64,000 nt of DNA, taken from assembly GCA_038040385.1 (NCBI GenBank), contig JBBPII010000001.1, positions 310,001-374,000 on the forward strand, given 5' to 3'. The notes beneath the pieces were generated by a model. The model had not been told where the DNA came from and searched no databases. It worked only from the letters and a program-made list of their open reading frames with translations. Source of the DNA: Gilichinskyi gelida. Its GTDB lineage: Bacteria > Acidobacteriota > Thermoanaerobaculia > Gp7-AA8. The position numbers and the translations under genes are program-made. Below, piece by piece: positions 7,008 through 15,742 of the stretch. Positions within the stretch are counted from its first letter, which is position 1. The number at the start of each line of letters is the position of its first letter.

Positions 7008-7856
7008 ATGGGACGGGTGGGGAAGCGCAAGCTGGTGCCGCGGCAGACCTCCTTCAAATCGGTCGCCTATCTGATGCTCGTGCCGGTCGCCGGCATCCTC
7101 CTCTTCTTCCTCTGGAACTTCCTGCACGGCAGCTTCGAGCCGATCGCCGTGCTGCAGTCGGCCATACCGAGGAAGCAGAAACCGCCGGCGCCGCGCCGCG
7201 CGGACATCGTCCTCATCCTCGACGACGTCGGCTTCGACCGGCAGCCGATGGCACCGGCGATGGCCATCGATCCGAACGTCAACTTCGCGGTTTTGCCGAA
7301 TAGCCGCAACGCGCGCGAGGTCGCCTCGGCGCTGCACGCCCGCGGCTTCGAGGTGCTCTGCCATCTGCCGATGGAGCCGGAGGGTTATCCGGCCGTCTCG
7401 CCCGGCGCCGGCGCGGTGCTCACCACCATGAGCGACGCGGAGATCGCCCGCGCCACGCGCGCCAACATCGGCTCGGTGCCGTTCGCGCGCGGCGTCAACA
7501 ACCACATGGGCTCGCGCGCCACCGCCGACCGCCGGGTGATGACCAGCGTCCTCGGCGCGCTCCCCGACGGCATGTACTTCATCGACTCCAAGACCACCGG
7601 CAACTCCGTGGCCGGCGCGCTCGCGCATTCCATGCACGTCAAGACCGCCTCGCGCAACATCTTCCTCGACGACGTGCAGAGCGAGGCCGAGATCCGCCGC
7701 CAGCTCGCGTCGCTCACGCAGGCGGCCGAGGAGCACGGGGTCGCCGTCGGCATCGGCCACATGTATCCGTCGACGATCAAGGTGCTCGGCGATGCCGCGC
7801 CGTCGCTGCGCGCGCGCGGCGTGCGCTTCGTGCGCGCCAGCGCGGTTGTGGATTAA
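7008..7856 (+). CDS. Divergent polysaccharide deacetylase, YibQ family
   Basis: The 282-residue protein starts at ATG 7008. A transmembrane anchor (YLMLVPVAGILLFFLWNFL) lies near residues 24-42, with the rest predicted outside the cytoplasm. The catalytic-like domain has ADIVLILDDVGFDR, NFAVLPNSRNAREVASALH, LCHLPMEPEGYP, GVNNHMGSRAT and YFIDSKTT. These are the hallmark blocks of the divergent polysaccharide deacetylase family (PF04748), a relative of NodB-type carbohydrate esterases. Family members are commonly found near peptidoglycan hydrolysis genes, but none is seen here. Assignment is firm; the substrate is inferred to be a wall or secreted glycan. Confidence 0.88.
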   Translation: MGRVGKRKLVPRQTSFKSVAYLMLVPVAGILLFFLWNFLHGSFEPIAVLQSAIPRKQKPPAPRRADIVLILDDVGFDRQPMAPAMAIDPNVNFAVLPNSRNAREVASALHARGFEVLCHLPMEPEGYPAVSPGAGAVLTTMSDAEIARATRANIGSVPFARGVNNHMGSRATADRRVMTSVLGALPDGMYFIDSKTTGNSVAGALAHSMHVKTASRNIFLDDVQSEAEIRRQLASLTQAAEEHGVAVGIGHMYPSTIKVLGDAAPSLRARGVRFVRASAVVD

Positions 7857-7869
7857 AATACCTGTCTCC

Positions 7870-9594
7870 ATGCCGACAGCAACGCTTCCACGCACCCGGC
7901 GGCTGACGATCATCGCCGAGGATCCTGCCGTCCGCTACACCACCGGCCCGAAGAAGGGTCGCATCGTCACCGCGCGCATCACCGTTCCCGCCGAGCGCCT
8001 CGACGCCGGTCCGCGCGGCTATCGCGTCCACTGCATCGACTACGACGCCACGAGCGACACGTACTACGAGACCGGCATCCCCGATGACAAGGATCTCTTC
8101 GAAGACGCTTCGGACGAGGTCCTGCTCAACGACCCGAACTTCCACTGCCAGAACGTCTACGCCCTGATCATGTACACCCTGGCGCGATTCGAGTTCGCGC
8201 TCGGGCGGCGGCTGGGATGGAGCTTCAAGGGACATCAACTCAAGGTCGCGCCGCACGCCTTCTCCGACGCCAACGCCTTCTACTCGGAGCAGGATCGCGC
8301 GCTGATGCTCGGCTACTTCCCGTCGCACGACAGCTCGAGCACCATCTTCACCTGCCTTTCGCACGACGTGATCGTCCACGAGACCACCCACGCCCTCATC
8401 GACGGCCTGCGCACGCGCTACACCGATCCGTCGTCGCCCGATCAGGCGGCGTTCCATGAGGGATTCGCCGACGTCGTGGCGCTGCTGTCGATCTTCTCGC
8501 TGCCGTCGATCGCCGAGTTCCTCATCGACCGCTACAGCGGCGGCGACGAGAACCTGATCGCCATCAAGTCGCTCAAGCCGGACGCCATCCGCGAAGCGAT
8601 GTTCGGCCTGGCCGAGGAAGTGGGGCAGGAAGTGTCGGGCATCCGCGGCAAGCCATTGCGGCAGTCGCTCGCGCTGGTGCCCGGCCCCAAGTACCTGGAA
8701 ATGGACGAGTTCCAGGAGCCGCACCGCCGCGGCGAGATCCTCGTCGCCGCCATGGTCAACGCATTCCTGGAGATGTGGAGCAACCGCATCGCCCGGCTCG
8801 GACAGCGCAAGAAGGGGATGGTCGATCGCGCCAAAGTCATCGAGGAAGGCTCCGATCTGGCCGACTGCCTGCTGACCTCCGCCATCCGCGCGCTCGACTA
8901 CGCGCCGCCGGTCGACCTCTCCTTCGGCGACTACTTGAGCGCGCTCGTCACCGCCGACACCGAGGTGCGTCCGCGCTCCGACGACCGCTACGAGCTGCGC
9001 AAGCACGTGCTGGCGAGCTTCCGCGCGTACGGCATCGAGCCGGCGTCGAACTGCGGCACATGCGGTGTGGCTGGGTGTGGGCTGTGGGAGGCGGTGAAAG
9101 AGCCGCTCGACTACGGGCGCGTGCACAACGACCCGATGAAGAGCGACGCCGACGAGATCTATCACTTCATCTGGGAGAACCGGACGAAGGACCATCTCGA
9201 TCTGCACGACGAGGGGTACACCGACGTGCAGTCGGTGCGGCCATGCATCCGCATCGGCGCCGACGGCTTCACGCTGCGCGAGACGGTCGCCGAGTACGTC
9301 AACGTCGCCAAGATCCGCGCCGCCGACCTCGCCGACCTCGGCCTCCAGAAGCCCGACGGGATGCCGGACGATCTGGAGTTCTACCTCTACGGCGGCGGCG
9401 CGCTGATCTTCGACGAGTACGGCCACCTGAAGTACCACGTCTTCAATCCCATCCACGGCTCGCAGCAGAACAAGCGCCTGGAGTACCTCTGGAAGCAGGG
9501 CTTCTTCTCCGGCAAGTCGCTTCAGTTGCGCTTCTCGTCGCTGCACCGCATGCGCGCCGCTCGGGAGGAGCAGCGCATCGAGGAGGTCTGGTAG
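7870..9594 (+). CDS. Gluzincin-type zinc metallopeptidase-like protein
   Basis: The protein has 574 residues. The zinc motif HETTH is at 171-175, with a likely third ligand at E198 in AAFHEGFADVVALL, so the layout is HExxH...HEGFAD as in thermolysin-like gluzincins. No signal peptide is visible, so the enzyme is probably cytoplasmic. A cysteine cluster NCGTCGVAGCGLW lies near residue 400. The C-terminal third (LEFYLYGGGALIFDEYGHLKY) has no recognised domain. The next gene starts on the base after the stop codon, so the two are almost certainly co-translated. Substrate and role are unknown; the pairing with an MBL-fold enzyme is the main clue. Confidence 0.75.
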   Translation: MPTATLPRTRRLTIIAEDPAVRYTTGPKKGRIVTARITVPAERLDAGPRGYRVHCIDYDATSDTYYETGIPDDKDLFEDASDEVLLNDPNFHCQNVYALIMYTLARFEFALGRRLGWSFKGHQLKVAPHAFSDANAFYSEQDRALMLGYFPSHDSSSTIFTCLSHDVIVHETTHALIDGLRTRYTDPSSPDQAAFHEGFADVVALLSIFSLPSIAEFLIDRYSGGDENLIAIKSLKPDAIREAMFGLAEEVGQEVSGIRGKPLRQSLALVPGPKYLEMDEFQEPHRRGEILVAAMVNAFLEMWSNRIARLGQRKKGMVDRAKVIEEGSDLADCLLTSAIRALDYAPPVDLSFGDYLSALVTADTEVRPRSDDRYELRKHVLASFRAYGIEPASNCGTCGVAGCGLWEAVKEPLDYGRVHNDPMKSDADEIYHFIWENRTKDHLDLHDEGYTDVQSVRPCIRIGADGFTLRETVAEYVNVAKIRAADLADLGLQKPDGMPDDLEFYLYGGGALIFDEYGHLKYHVFNPIHGSQQNKRLEYLWKQGFFSGKSLQLRFSSLHRMRAAREEQRIEEVW

Positions 9595-11007
9595 ATGGCC
9601 GCCAAGCCGAAATCGCTCGAGGTTCGCGGGTACAACGTCGGCTTCGGCGACTGCTTCCTGCTGACGTTCGTCTACGCCAAGGACAAGAAGCACGTGCTGA
9701 TCGACTTCGGCACCACGGCCGCCCCGACGGGGAAGATGCCGACGGCGTACATGCTGGAGGTCGCGGAGAAGATCAAGGAAGCGTGCGAGGGACACCTCGA
9801 CGCCGTCGTGGAGACGCACCGCCACGCCGATCACATCAGCGGCTTCGCCACCGGCACCAAGCAGAAGGCGTCCGGCGACGTCATTCGGGAGTGCACGAAC
9901 GACGACACCATCATCGTCCAGCCGTGGACCGAGGATCCCGACGCGCCGGTCGACTCGACCGGACCGAAGGCCTCGAAGTCGCAGACGCCGAAGGCCTTCG
10001 TGGCCCAGCTCGAGAACATGCATCATGTCGCCGAGTCGATCGTGAACGAGGCGCGGCGGATGAACGCGGAGAAGATGGACGCCGACACCGACTCGCGCGG
10101 CGCCGCGGAGGACGCGGCGGAAGAGAGCGCTATCGCCCGCGTCCTCGTCAGCGTCCCCGACGTCACCGGCACCACCGCCGGCAAGCGGCTGACCTCGCGC
10201 CTCGCCTTCGTCGGCGAGGACAACGTCAAGAATCTCTCGGCGGTGAAGAACCTGATGTCCATGAGCAAGCCGAAGAACCATCGCTACGTCTACTTCGGCG
10301 CCGACTCCGGTCTGGAAGGCCTCCTCCCCGGCGTGAAGGTCCACGTCCTCGGGCCGCCAACCATCAAGCAGTCGAACGCGGTGCTCAAGCAGCGCAGCGC
10401 GGACAAGGAAGAGTTCTGGATGCTGCGGCAGCGCTTCTGGGCCACGCAGCGGCTGGCGGCGGGAGACACGGCGTCAGGGGAAAAGGGGACGCCGCTCTTT
10501 CCGAAGGCGAAGTCGACCTCCATCCCGCGCACCAGCCGCTGGTTCGTGCGGCGGCTGCGCGGTGTTCGCGCCAAGTCGCTGCTCGAGCTGGTGACCATTC
10601 TCGACAGCGTCATGAACAACACCAGCGTGATCCTGCTGTTCGAGGTCGGCGGCAAGAAGCTGCTCTTCCCGGGCGACGCGCAGATCGAGAACTGGTCGTA
10701 CGCGTTGGAGAAGTCGCTGCCGCTCCTGGAGGACGTCGACGTCTACAAGGTCGGCCACCACGGCAGCCGCAACGCGACGCCGATGACGCTGTACAACAAC
10801 TTCAAGAAGAAGGGCGGCGAGAACAAGAAGGGCCGCCTGATGGCGCTGATCTCGACCAAGACCGGTAAGCACGGCACCGCGAGCAGTCACAGCGAAGTGC
10901 CGCGGGGGACGTTGGTGAAGGCGTTGAAAGCGGAGACCGAATATCGCAGCACGCAGGACGTGAAGACGACGGGCGATCTCTGCTACGTCGAGACGTTCGA
11001 GTTCTGA
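9595..11007 (+). CDS. ComEC-like metallo-beta-lactamase-fold hydrolase
   Basis: The protein has 470 residues. HRHADH at residues 75-80 is the HxHxDH metal motif, preceded by HVLIDFGTT. The second half has LLFPGDAQIENW and YKVGHHGSRNATP, the pattern typical of the ComEC/Rec2-type MBL domain. Those domains act as nucleases or phosphodiesterases in several systems. A long insert between about 100 and 330 separates the motifs and includes a charged acidic stretch. There are no membrane segments. It starts immediately after the stop of the metallopeptidase gene, suggesting a two-gene functional unit. Confidence 0.8.
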   Translation: MAAKPKSLEVRGYNVGFGDCFLLTFVYAKDKKHVLIDFGTTAAPTGKMPTAYMLEVAEKIKEACEGHLDAVVETHRHADHISGFATGTKQKASGDVIRECTNDDTIIVQPWTEDPDAPVDSTGPKASKSQTPKAFVAQLENMHHVAESIVNEARRMNAEKMDADTDSRGAAEDAAEESAIARVLVSVPDVTGTTAGKRLTSRLAFVGEDNVKNLSAVKNLMSMSKPKNHRYVYFGADSGLEGLLPGVKVHVLGPPTIKQSNAVLKQRSADKEEFWMLRQRFWATQRLAAGDTASGEKGTPLFPKAKSTSIPRTSRWFVRRLRGVRAKSLLELVTILDSVMNNTSVILLFEVGGKKLLFPGDAQIENWSYALEKSLPLLEDVDVYKVGHHGSRNATPMTLYNNFKKKGGENKKGRLMALISTKTGKHGTASSHSEVPRGTLVKALKAETEYRSTQDVKTTGDLCYVETFEF

Positions 11008-11015
11008 ATTAGCGC

Positions 11016-11117
11016 GTGGAGCGCCGCCGTCCCGGCGGCTGGCCCGGCGGCGTCTCGCCGCCGCCCGACGCAGGCGGGACGCCTGCGAGCCAGCCGGCGG
11101 GGACGCCGGCGCTCCGC
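11016..11117. repeat. GC-rich palindromic element, copy A
   Basis: The element starts gtggagcgccgccgtcccgg, has an internal gcaggcgggacgcctgc stem and ends ccggcgctccgc. It belongs to a family with copies at 30644, 36661, 38349, 47796 and 51294. It lies between the MBL gene and the next membrane-protein gene. Confidence 0.85.
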
Positions 11118-11129
11118 TACACTCCGCGC

Positions 11130-11852
11130 GTGCTTCTCGCCCTCTTCCTCATCGACCTCGCGGCGGGCCTCTACCTCTTCCTCCCCCTGGTCGGCCGCCG
11201 GAGCGCGGGCGTCAAGTTTTACCGCCTCGTTCTGATCATCACCGGCGGGCTGGCTGCGTTCGCGGCGACGGCGAGACCTTTGCGAATCGACAGCGCCGTC
11301 GTCGTCGGGCTGACCATCGTCGTCTACCTCACCCTCCGATATCCGAAGCGGCTGGTGTTCCGCATTCCCGCGGCGTTGTTGGGCGCGTCGTATGTCGTGG
11401 CATCGATCCACGCGTGGCGGATCGCCACGCAGGCGCCGCTCGCGTGGGCCATCGCCGGCGCGCTCTCCAGCCTCGCCCTCCTCGGCAGCGTGAACATGGC
11501 CATGACCCTCGGACACTGGTACCTGGTGGTGCGCGGGATGTCGATCGATCCGCTGAAGCGCCTGGCGCACGCCACGCTGGCGGCGACCATCGCGCGGCTC
11601 ATCGTCGTCGCCATCGCCCTTGCCCTCCCTGGCGTGTGGCACGAGGTCGCCGTCCGGCAGGGAGTCTTCTTCTGGATGCGCGCCGGTTGGGGCCTCGTCG
11701 TGCCGCTGCTGCTCTATCCGATGGTGTGGGGAACGGTGAAGATCCGCTCGACGATGGCGGCGACCGGGATTTTGTATGTCGAGGTCGTCGCTGTGGTCAT
11801 CGGTGAGGTTCTGGCCGGTTGGCTGGCGGCGGGAGTGCATCTGCCGGTATGA
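11130..11852 (+). CDS. Integral membrane protein, about seven helices, unknown function
   Basis: The 240-residue protein starts at GTG 11130; the frame upstream of it is repeat sequence and is excluded. It is almost entirely hydrophobic helices: LLALFLIDLAAGLYLFLPLV, LVLIITGGLAAFAAT, AVVVGLTIVVYLTL, ALLGASYVVASIH, LAWAIAGALSSLALLGSVNM, IARLIVVAIALALPGV and GILYVEVVAVVIGEVLAGWL. An NMAMTLGHWYLV segment in the middle carries polar residues and may be functional. No family was recognised. A palindromic repeat directly precedes it. Confidence 0.6.
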   Translation: MLLALFLIDLAAGLYLFLPLVGRRSAGVKFYRLVLIITGGLAAFAATARPLRIDSAVVVGLTIVVYLTLRYPKRLVFRIPAALLGASYVVASIHAWRIATQAPLAWAIAGALSSLALLGSVNMAMTLGHWYLVVRGMSIDPLKRLAHATLAATIARLIVVAIALALPGVWHEVAVRQGVFFWMRAGWGLVVPLLLYPMVWGTVKIRSTMAATGILYVEVVAVVIGEVLAGWLAAGVHLPV

Positions 11853-11900
11853 GGGCTGTCGCGCGGGCGAGTGTCAGCCGTGCGATGATCGTTCTGGCCG

Positions 11901-12092
11901 ATGGAAGGCATTCACTTCGTCACTGACGAGAAGGGGCACAAGATTGCCGTGCAGATCGATCTCGCGCGCTACGGCGAGCTGTGGGAAGACTTCTACGACG
12001 CGCTCACGATCGAACAGCGCCGAGAGGACGACCGCATTCCACTGAGGGAAGTAAGGAAGCGCCTCGTACGATCTGGCAAGCTGCGTGGCTGA
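11901..12092 (+). CDS. Small antitoxin-like protein upstream of a broken RelE gene
   Basis: This 63-residue protein (FVTDEKGHKIAVQIDLARYG ... ALTIEQRREDDRIPLREV) is acidic and charged. Its size and position fit the antitoxin of a RelE/ParE module. It overlaps by 8 bp a GTG-initiated frame that starts like a RelE/ParE toxin but stops early. The assignment rests mainly on this context. Confidence 0.55.
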   Translation: MEGIHFVTDEKGHKIAVQIDLARYGELWEDFYDALTIEQRREDDRIPLREVRKRLVRSGKLRG

Positions 12093-12216
12093 TTACGATG
12101 TCGTCGTCTCCAGGCGGGCCGCCGCCGAGATCGAGGATCTGCCGGCCAGCGTCGCGCAGCGCGTATACACAAGGCTCGAAGTGCTATGCAGAGACTTGCA
12201 GTGTTGTTGCCGCTAG
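12085..12216 (+). pseudogene. Truncated RelE/ParE-type toxin
   Basis: From GTG 12085 the frame reads VADYDVVVSRRAAAEIEDLP and then ASVAQRVYTRLEVLC. This matches the N-terminal pattern of RelE/ParE toxins (F.-.A.-.L..LP..V..R...-L). It ends after 43 codons, whereas family members have 85-100 residues. After the LEVLCRDLQ segment the sequence is unrelated, and the catalytic C-terminal half is absent. It is probably an inactive remnant. Confidence 0.6.
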
Positions 12217-12227
12217 AGTCGCCGCCC

Positions 12228-12944
12228 ATGCTTCGCTTCCTGAGCTATCTCGCGCCGAGCATCCCCGAGGAGCTGTTCGCGCTCGTGACCCGGCACGTCG
12301 AGGAGACGTGCGGCGTGCAGGCGACGCTGGAATTCGAGACGCGCATCTCCGGGCCGCTGGAGGGCGACGACGATCCATTCGCCGACGGACGCGCCGACGT
12401 CGGCTTCGTCTGCGCGCCGACCTACCGCTGGATGCGCGACCGCGTGGCGCTGCTGCCCGCGCCCGTGCCGCTCGACGCGCGCGCCGGCGGGCGGCCGGTG
12501 TATTTCGCGGACGTGGTAGTGCGAGAAGACTCAGGCATCGAACGCTTCGACCATCTGCGCGGCCGCCGCTGGGCGTACAACGACCGCAACTCGCGCAGCG
12601 GCTGGTTCAGCATGATCGACCGCGTCGGCGGCGACACCCGCTTCTTCTCCGAGCTCTTCCACGCCGGCTCGCATCTGCAGTCGCTCGCCGCCATCCGCGA
12701 AGGCCGCGTCGACGGCGCGGCCATCGACTCCAACGTGCTCTTCCTGCAGCCGCGCGACGGGCTGCGGGTCATCGAGTCGTGGGGGCCGTTCCCCATCCAG
12801 CCGGTGATCGTCCGCGCCGGCGTCGACGACGCGCTGAAGGCGCGCGTCGCGAGTGCGCTGCTCGGCATTCACGAGCGGCACGATCTATCGCCGTTCGGGT
12901 TCGCCCGCTTCGCGAGCGTGACGCCCGCCGATTACGACAGCTAA
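12228..12944 (+). CDS. PhnD-like periplasmic-binding-type protein
   Basis: The 238-residue protein (ATG 12228) fits the phosphate/phosphonate substrate-binding fold: LRFLSYLAPSIP at the start, ADVGFVCAPTYRWM, then FDHLRGRRWAYNDRNSRSGW, HLQSLAAIREGRVDGAAIDS and a C-terminal VIRAG-like strand. No signal peptide is visible and no ABC permease or ATPase genes are nearby, so it may be a stand-alone sensor or binder rather than a transporter subunit. A slightly longer start at 12186 is possible but overlaps the RelE remnant. Confidence 0.75.
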   Translation: MLRFLSYLAPSIPEELFALVTRHVEETCGVQATLEFETRISGPLEGDDDPFADGRADVGFVCAPTYRWMRDRVALLPAPVPLDARAGGRPVYFADVVVREDSGIERFDHLRGRRWAYNDRNSRSGWFSMIDRVGGDTRFFSELFHAGSHLQSLAAIREGRVDGAAIDSNVLFLQPRDGLRVIESWGPFPIQPVIVRAGVDDALKARVASALLGIHERHDLSPFGFARFASVTPADYDS

Positions 12945-12988
12945 TCGCGGGCCGCCGAGGGTCGGGGGAAGTCTAGACTCCGAGCTTC

Positions 12989-15433
12989 TTATCTTCGTGT
13001 GTCGACAAATGAAAACTCTGGCAGGGCTTCGAGGTCGTATGCCTGTAGGGCAAGGCTGTCGAGCTTCCTGAAGTCCCGTGCGCGAAACGCTGTGCGAATC
13101 TGCTTCTTGATCGACGCGGTCAGCGACTCGGGCCTCGGAACTCGTATGCGACGAAGATACTGCGCCTGAAAGCGCAGATAGCCTCCTCGCATCTTTACCG
13201 CGTAGGACCAGACAAAGAACAGCGCCACCTTCGAGCTTAGAAGTCCACCGAGTACTTCAAGGTCCCACACATCCGAAGTTACGAAGTAGAGGTTGTGGTG
13301 CGGATGGTAACCTCCTGAGTCGAAGGCAACTTCGTTCGAGCCAGCGATGTCTGGAATGAGCAGCTTTGGCTTCGCGACCAGTTCAGGGTAGACGCGATCA
13401 ATGGTCCGAAACCAGAAGCCGTTGCTTCTCTGCGACACATGGCGACGACGCACAGCGGCGGCATGTTTAGTCAGGTAACTGGCGAGCTTGGGATGCGCCG
13501 CGAGGTCAACCGCACCGCCATTTGGACCGAACGTGTTGATCACGAATCGTCCGGCCCATTCAATCTTGCCGCCGTGAATGTCAGATCGCATCACAAGCGG
13601 AACGAGTCGGTCGCGCTCGACCTCTTCCGTCGTCGCGCCGGAGATGATGAACACGTCGTCGGCTCCCGTGGCGACACCGATGCCGACTCGTGCCACGCCA
13701 TCACCTTCGAGTGGGGCGAATCGATCCTCAAGATTCCGGAGAGCAGAAACCTGTTCGGGCGTCCCGAGGACCCATGGCTCATCCGATTCGAACCACCGCG
13801 GGTATCGGAAAACCTGCACTCCGTCCGTAGTCGAGGTGTCGTTCTCTTCGATGATCGCGGTAAGCGCTCGGCATTCTGCAGCTGATCCTTCACGCAGCTT
13901 CGCGACCACGACCTGATCAGGTTTTCGCCGTTCGAAGACGAAGATGGAGGGATATGCGATGACGTCCGAGGCGAACGGCGAGGCTTGATTCAAGTCGACA
14001 TACACGCGAACGCCGTACTCTCGTGCGATCAGGCTGCGGAGCGGCCCGCCATAGCGATTCATCGTCCAGCGATCAGCGCAGATGAAGGAGAGAACCCCAG
14101 TCGCGGACAGGAGCTCGAGCGAACGTTCGATGAACGCAACGTACAAATCGGCGCGGTCGAAGAGTGTCTCGTACATCCGGCGATAGACCGCTTGTAACTG
14201 CGGTTCCAGTTGCTCGATGCGAACGTATGGAGGATTCCCCACGACGACATCGAAGCGTTCGTTCATCGGTACGAGGAGAAAATCGCCTTGCCGAATCCAT
14301 GCTTGGACCAGGGATTCGGCGGTATCGCGATCAAGGTCGCTTTCGACCAGAATCCCACGGATCGCATCCCGCGTATGCAGTACCGAATCCTCGTCTATTT
14401 CGTATGCGCGGATCGCGTCGCTGAGTCCGTCGAAAGGGATTTTATGCCGTCGTGCCGAGGAAAGAAGGCGGCGTACTGCTTCGACAAGGAAGGCGCCTTC
14501 GCCGCATGAAGGCTCAAGTAGTCTCAACGCCGCGAGATTGTTTTTGGACGTGTAGTTCGCAAGATCGAGGATGAGTTGAACGATGTGGTGTTTCGTGAGT
14601 ACAACGCCGTGGGTTTCTCCAGTTGCACGCTCCCCATACTCGTAGGTGTATTGCGGGAGCTCGATCGCAAAACTCAATGATTGTTGTTTGGCCATGTCAA
14701 GAAGCGATGATGCCGGCGATGTGTCCCGCGAAGCTTGCAAGGAATCGGTGCATTGACAGGTCCTGAGCGGGCTCCGCATACCGTCCGTGGCTGCCTCTGA
14801 TTCCTTCGTCAGGATGAGCGCTGTCTCATTGAAGAGGTTCTCGAGGCGGAGCTTTCGGAGGAGTATCTCGTATCGGGTCGCATACGAGCTGTCCTTGAAC
14901 TCAGGGAATACAGGGAAGTGCGGTTCGGCAACGCCTACGGAGTGTTGGGAACCCTCGCAGTCTTCGAGCAGCATCAGCCAGCCAAACCACGGCCTCGGCG
15001 CCTGGGTTCCGAACGCACGTTCTCGATACGCGACGAGCGCATCATTCGCGGTCCCTATCGCCTCCTCGGCACGGTTGTTTAGATTGTTTCCGAACGAGGG
15101 GCCACGTTGTGACTTGAACTCGATGCCGGCCAAGAGTACCCGGTCATGGAAAATGAGCATGTCCCACTTCTTCGTCGGACGAAAGTAGCCCGGTATCTCA
15201 AGGCGCGAGTGTCGATGGATGAGCGGCTTGGTGATGCCGTTATCAGCAAGCACGCCCATCAAGAGGTCACAGAAGCCGTCCATCTGCTTGCCGCCAGTTA
15301 CTGCGTTTCGATTGCCGGTGTCGAGGCGGCCGCTTTCCGCGCCCTGTCGTCCCGCTTGGCTGTTGAGAGTCGCCCAATAGTGCTTAACGGCCACACGAAC
15401 GCGGGACTCTATCTTTTTCAGAATGATCGGCAT
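12989..15433 (-). CDS. Fused type II restriction-modification protein: XhoI/PaeR7I-type nuclease plus N6-adenine methyltransferase
   Basis: One uninterrupted frame encodes 814 residues from ATG 15433. Residues 1-245 match the XhoI/PaeR7I endonuclease family: MPIILKKIESRVRVAVKHYW, RNAVTGGKQMDGFCDLL, then FRPTKKWDMLIF and GIEFKSQRGPSFGNNLNNRA, whose D and E-x-K form the PD-(D/E)xK site. After a short linker an internal ATG (14695, MAKQQSLSFAIEL) marks the usual start of the methylase. That part has motif I LEPSCGEGAFL and catalytic NPPY (VVVGNPPYVRIEQ), followed by a target-recognition region. PaeR7I/XhoI systems normally encode two proteins; here they are joined. The region is less GC-rich than its surroundings. 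The expected site, by family, would be CTCGAG-like, but this is not shown. Confidence 0.88.
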   Translation of the reverse strand: MPIILKKIESRVRVAVKHYWATLNSQAGRQGAESGRLDTGNRNAVTGGKQMDGFCDLLMGVLADNGITKPLIHRHSRLEIPGYFRPTKKWDMLIFHDRVLLAGIEFKSQRGPSFGNNLNNRAEEAIGTANDALVAYRERAFGTQAPRPWFGWLMLLEDCEGSQHSVGVAEPHFPVFPEFKDSSYATRYEILLRKLRLENLFNETALILTKESEAATDGMRSPLRTCQCTDSLQASRDTSPASSLLDMAKQQSLSFAIELPQYTYEYGERATGETHGVVLTKHHIVQLILDLANYTSKNNLAALRLLEPSCGEGAFLVEAVRRLLSSARRHKIPFDGLSDAIRAYEIDEDSVLHTRDAIRGILVESDLDRDTAESLVQAWIRQGDFLLVPMNERFDVVVGNPPYVRIEQLEPQLQAVYRRMYETLFDRADLYVAFIERSLELLSATGVLSFICADRWTMNRYGGPLRSLIAREYGVRVYVDLNQASPFASDVIAYPSIFVFERRKPDQVVVAKLREGSAAECRALTAIIEENDTSTTDGVQVFRYPRWFESDEPWVLGTPEQVSALRNLEDRFAPLEGDGVARVGIGVATGADDVFIISGATTEEVERDRLVPLVMRSDIHGGKIEWAGRFVINTFGPNGGAVDLAAHPKLASYLTKHAAAVRRRHVSQRSNGFWFRTIDRVYPELVAKPKLLIPDIAGSNEVAFDSGGYHPHHNLYFVTSDVWDLEVLGGLLSSKVALFFVWSYAVKMRGGYLRFQAQYLRRIRVPRPESLTASIKKQIRTAFRARDFRKLDSLALQAYDLEALPEFSFVDTRR

Positions 15434-15742
15434 GTTTGAGTCTTGATCGCGTGCAGCCCTCGATCTCGTAGTTGAGCGAGAGCACTTCCAGACCCGCCGC
15501 GGATTTCTCGTCGACTTCTGACGCTTGCTTGTGTGAGTCAACGACGGTCACCTCTGAGGGTACGGTGTTGCTTCGTCCGGCGCAAGGCTGGTTGCCACCG
15601 TTGCATTACCCTCGCACCGAGGCTACCTCGGAGTTTCATGAATGCCGAGGACTTCTACTCTTGGTGGAATCGCGTGCGATCGGCTACTCGCGTCAGTCGT
15701 GTCCAGCTCGTGCGCGGGATGCAGTGCGGGTTCGTGCAGGCG
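15434..15742. other. Gene-free stretch
   Basis: No frame here resembles a known protein, and no RNA gene or repeat was recognised. The sequence is of intermediate GC content and links the restriction-modification gene to the zinc-ribbon membrane protein. It presumably holds the promoter for the leftward restriction-modification gene. Confidence 0.4.

Noticed and set aside
7777..10344. 855-codon open frame on the minus strand
   Set aside because: Antisense to the peptidase and MBL genes, which have clear motifs; the composition is that of a shadow frame.
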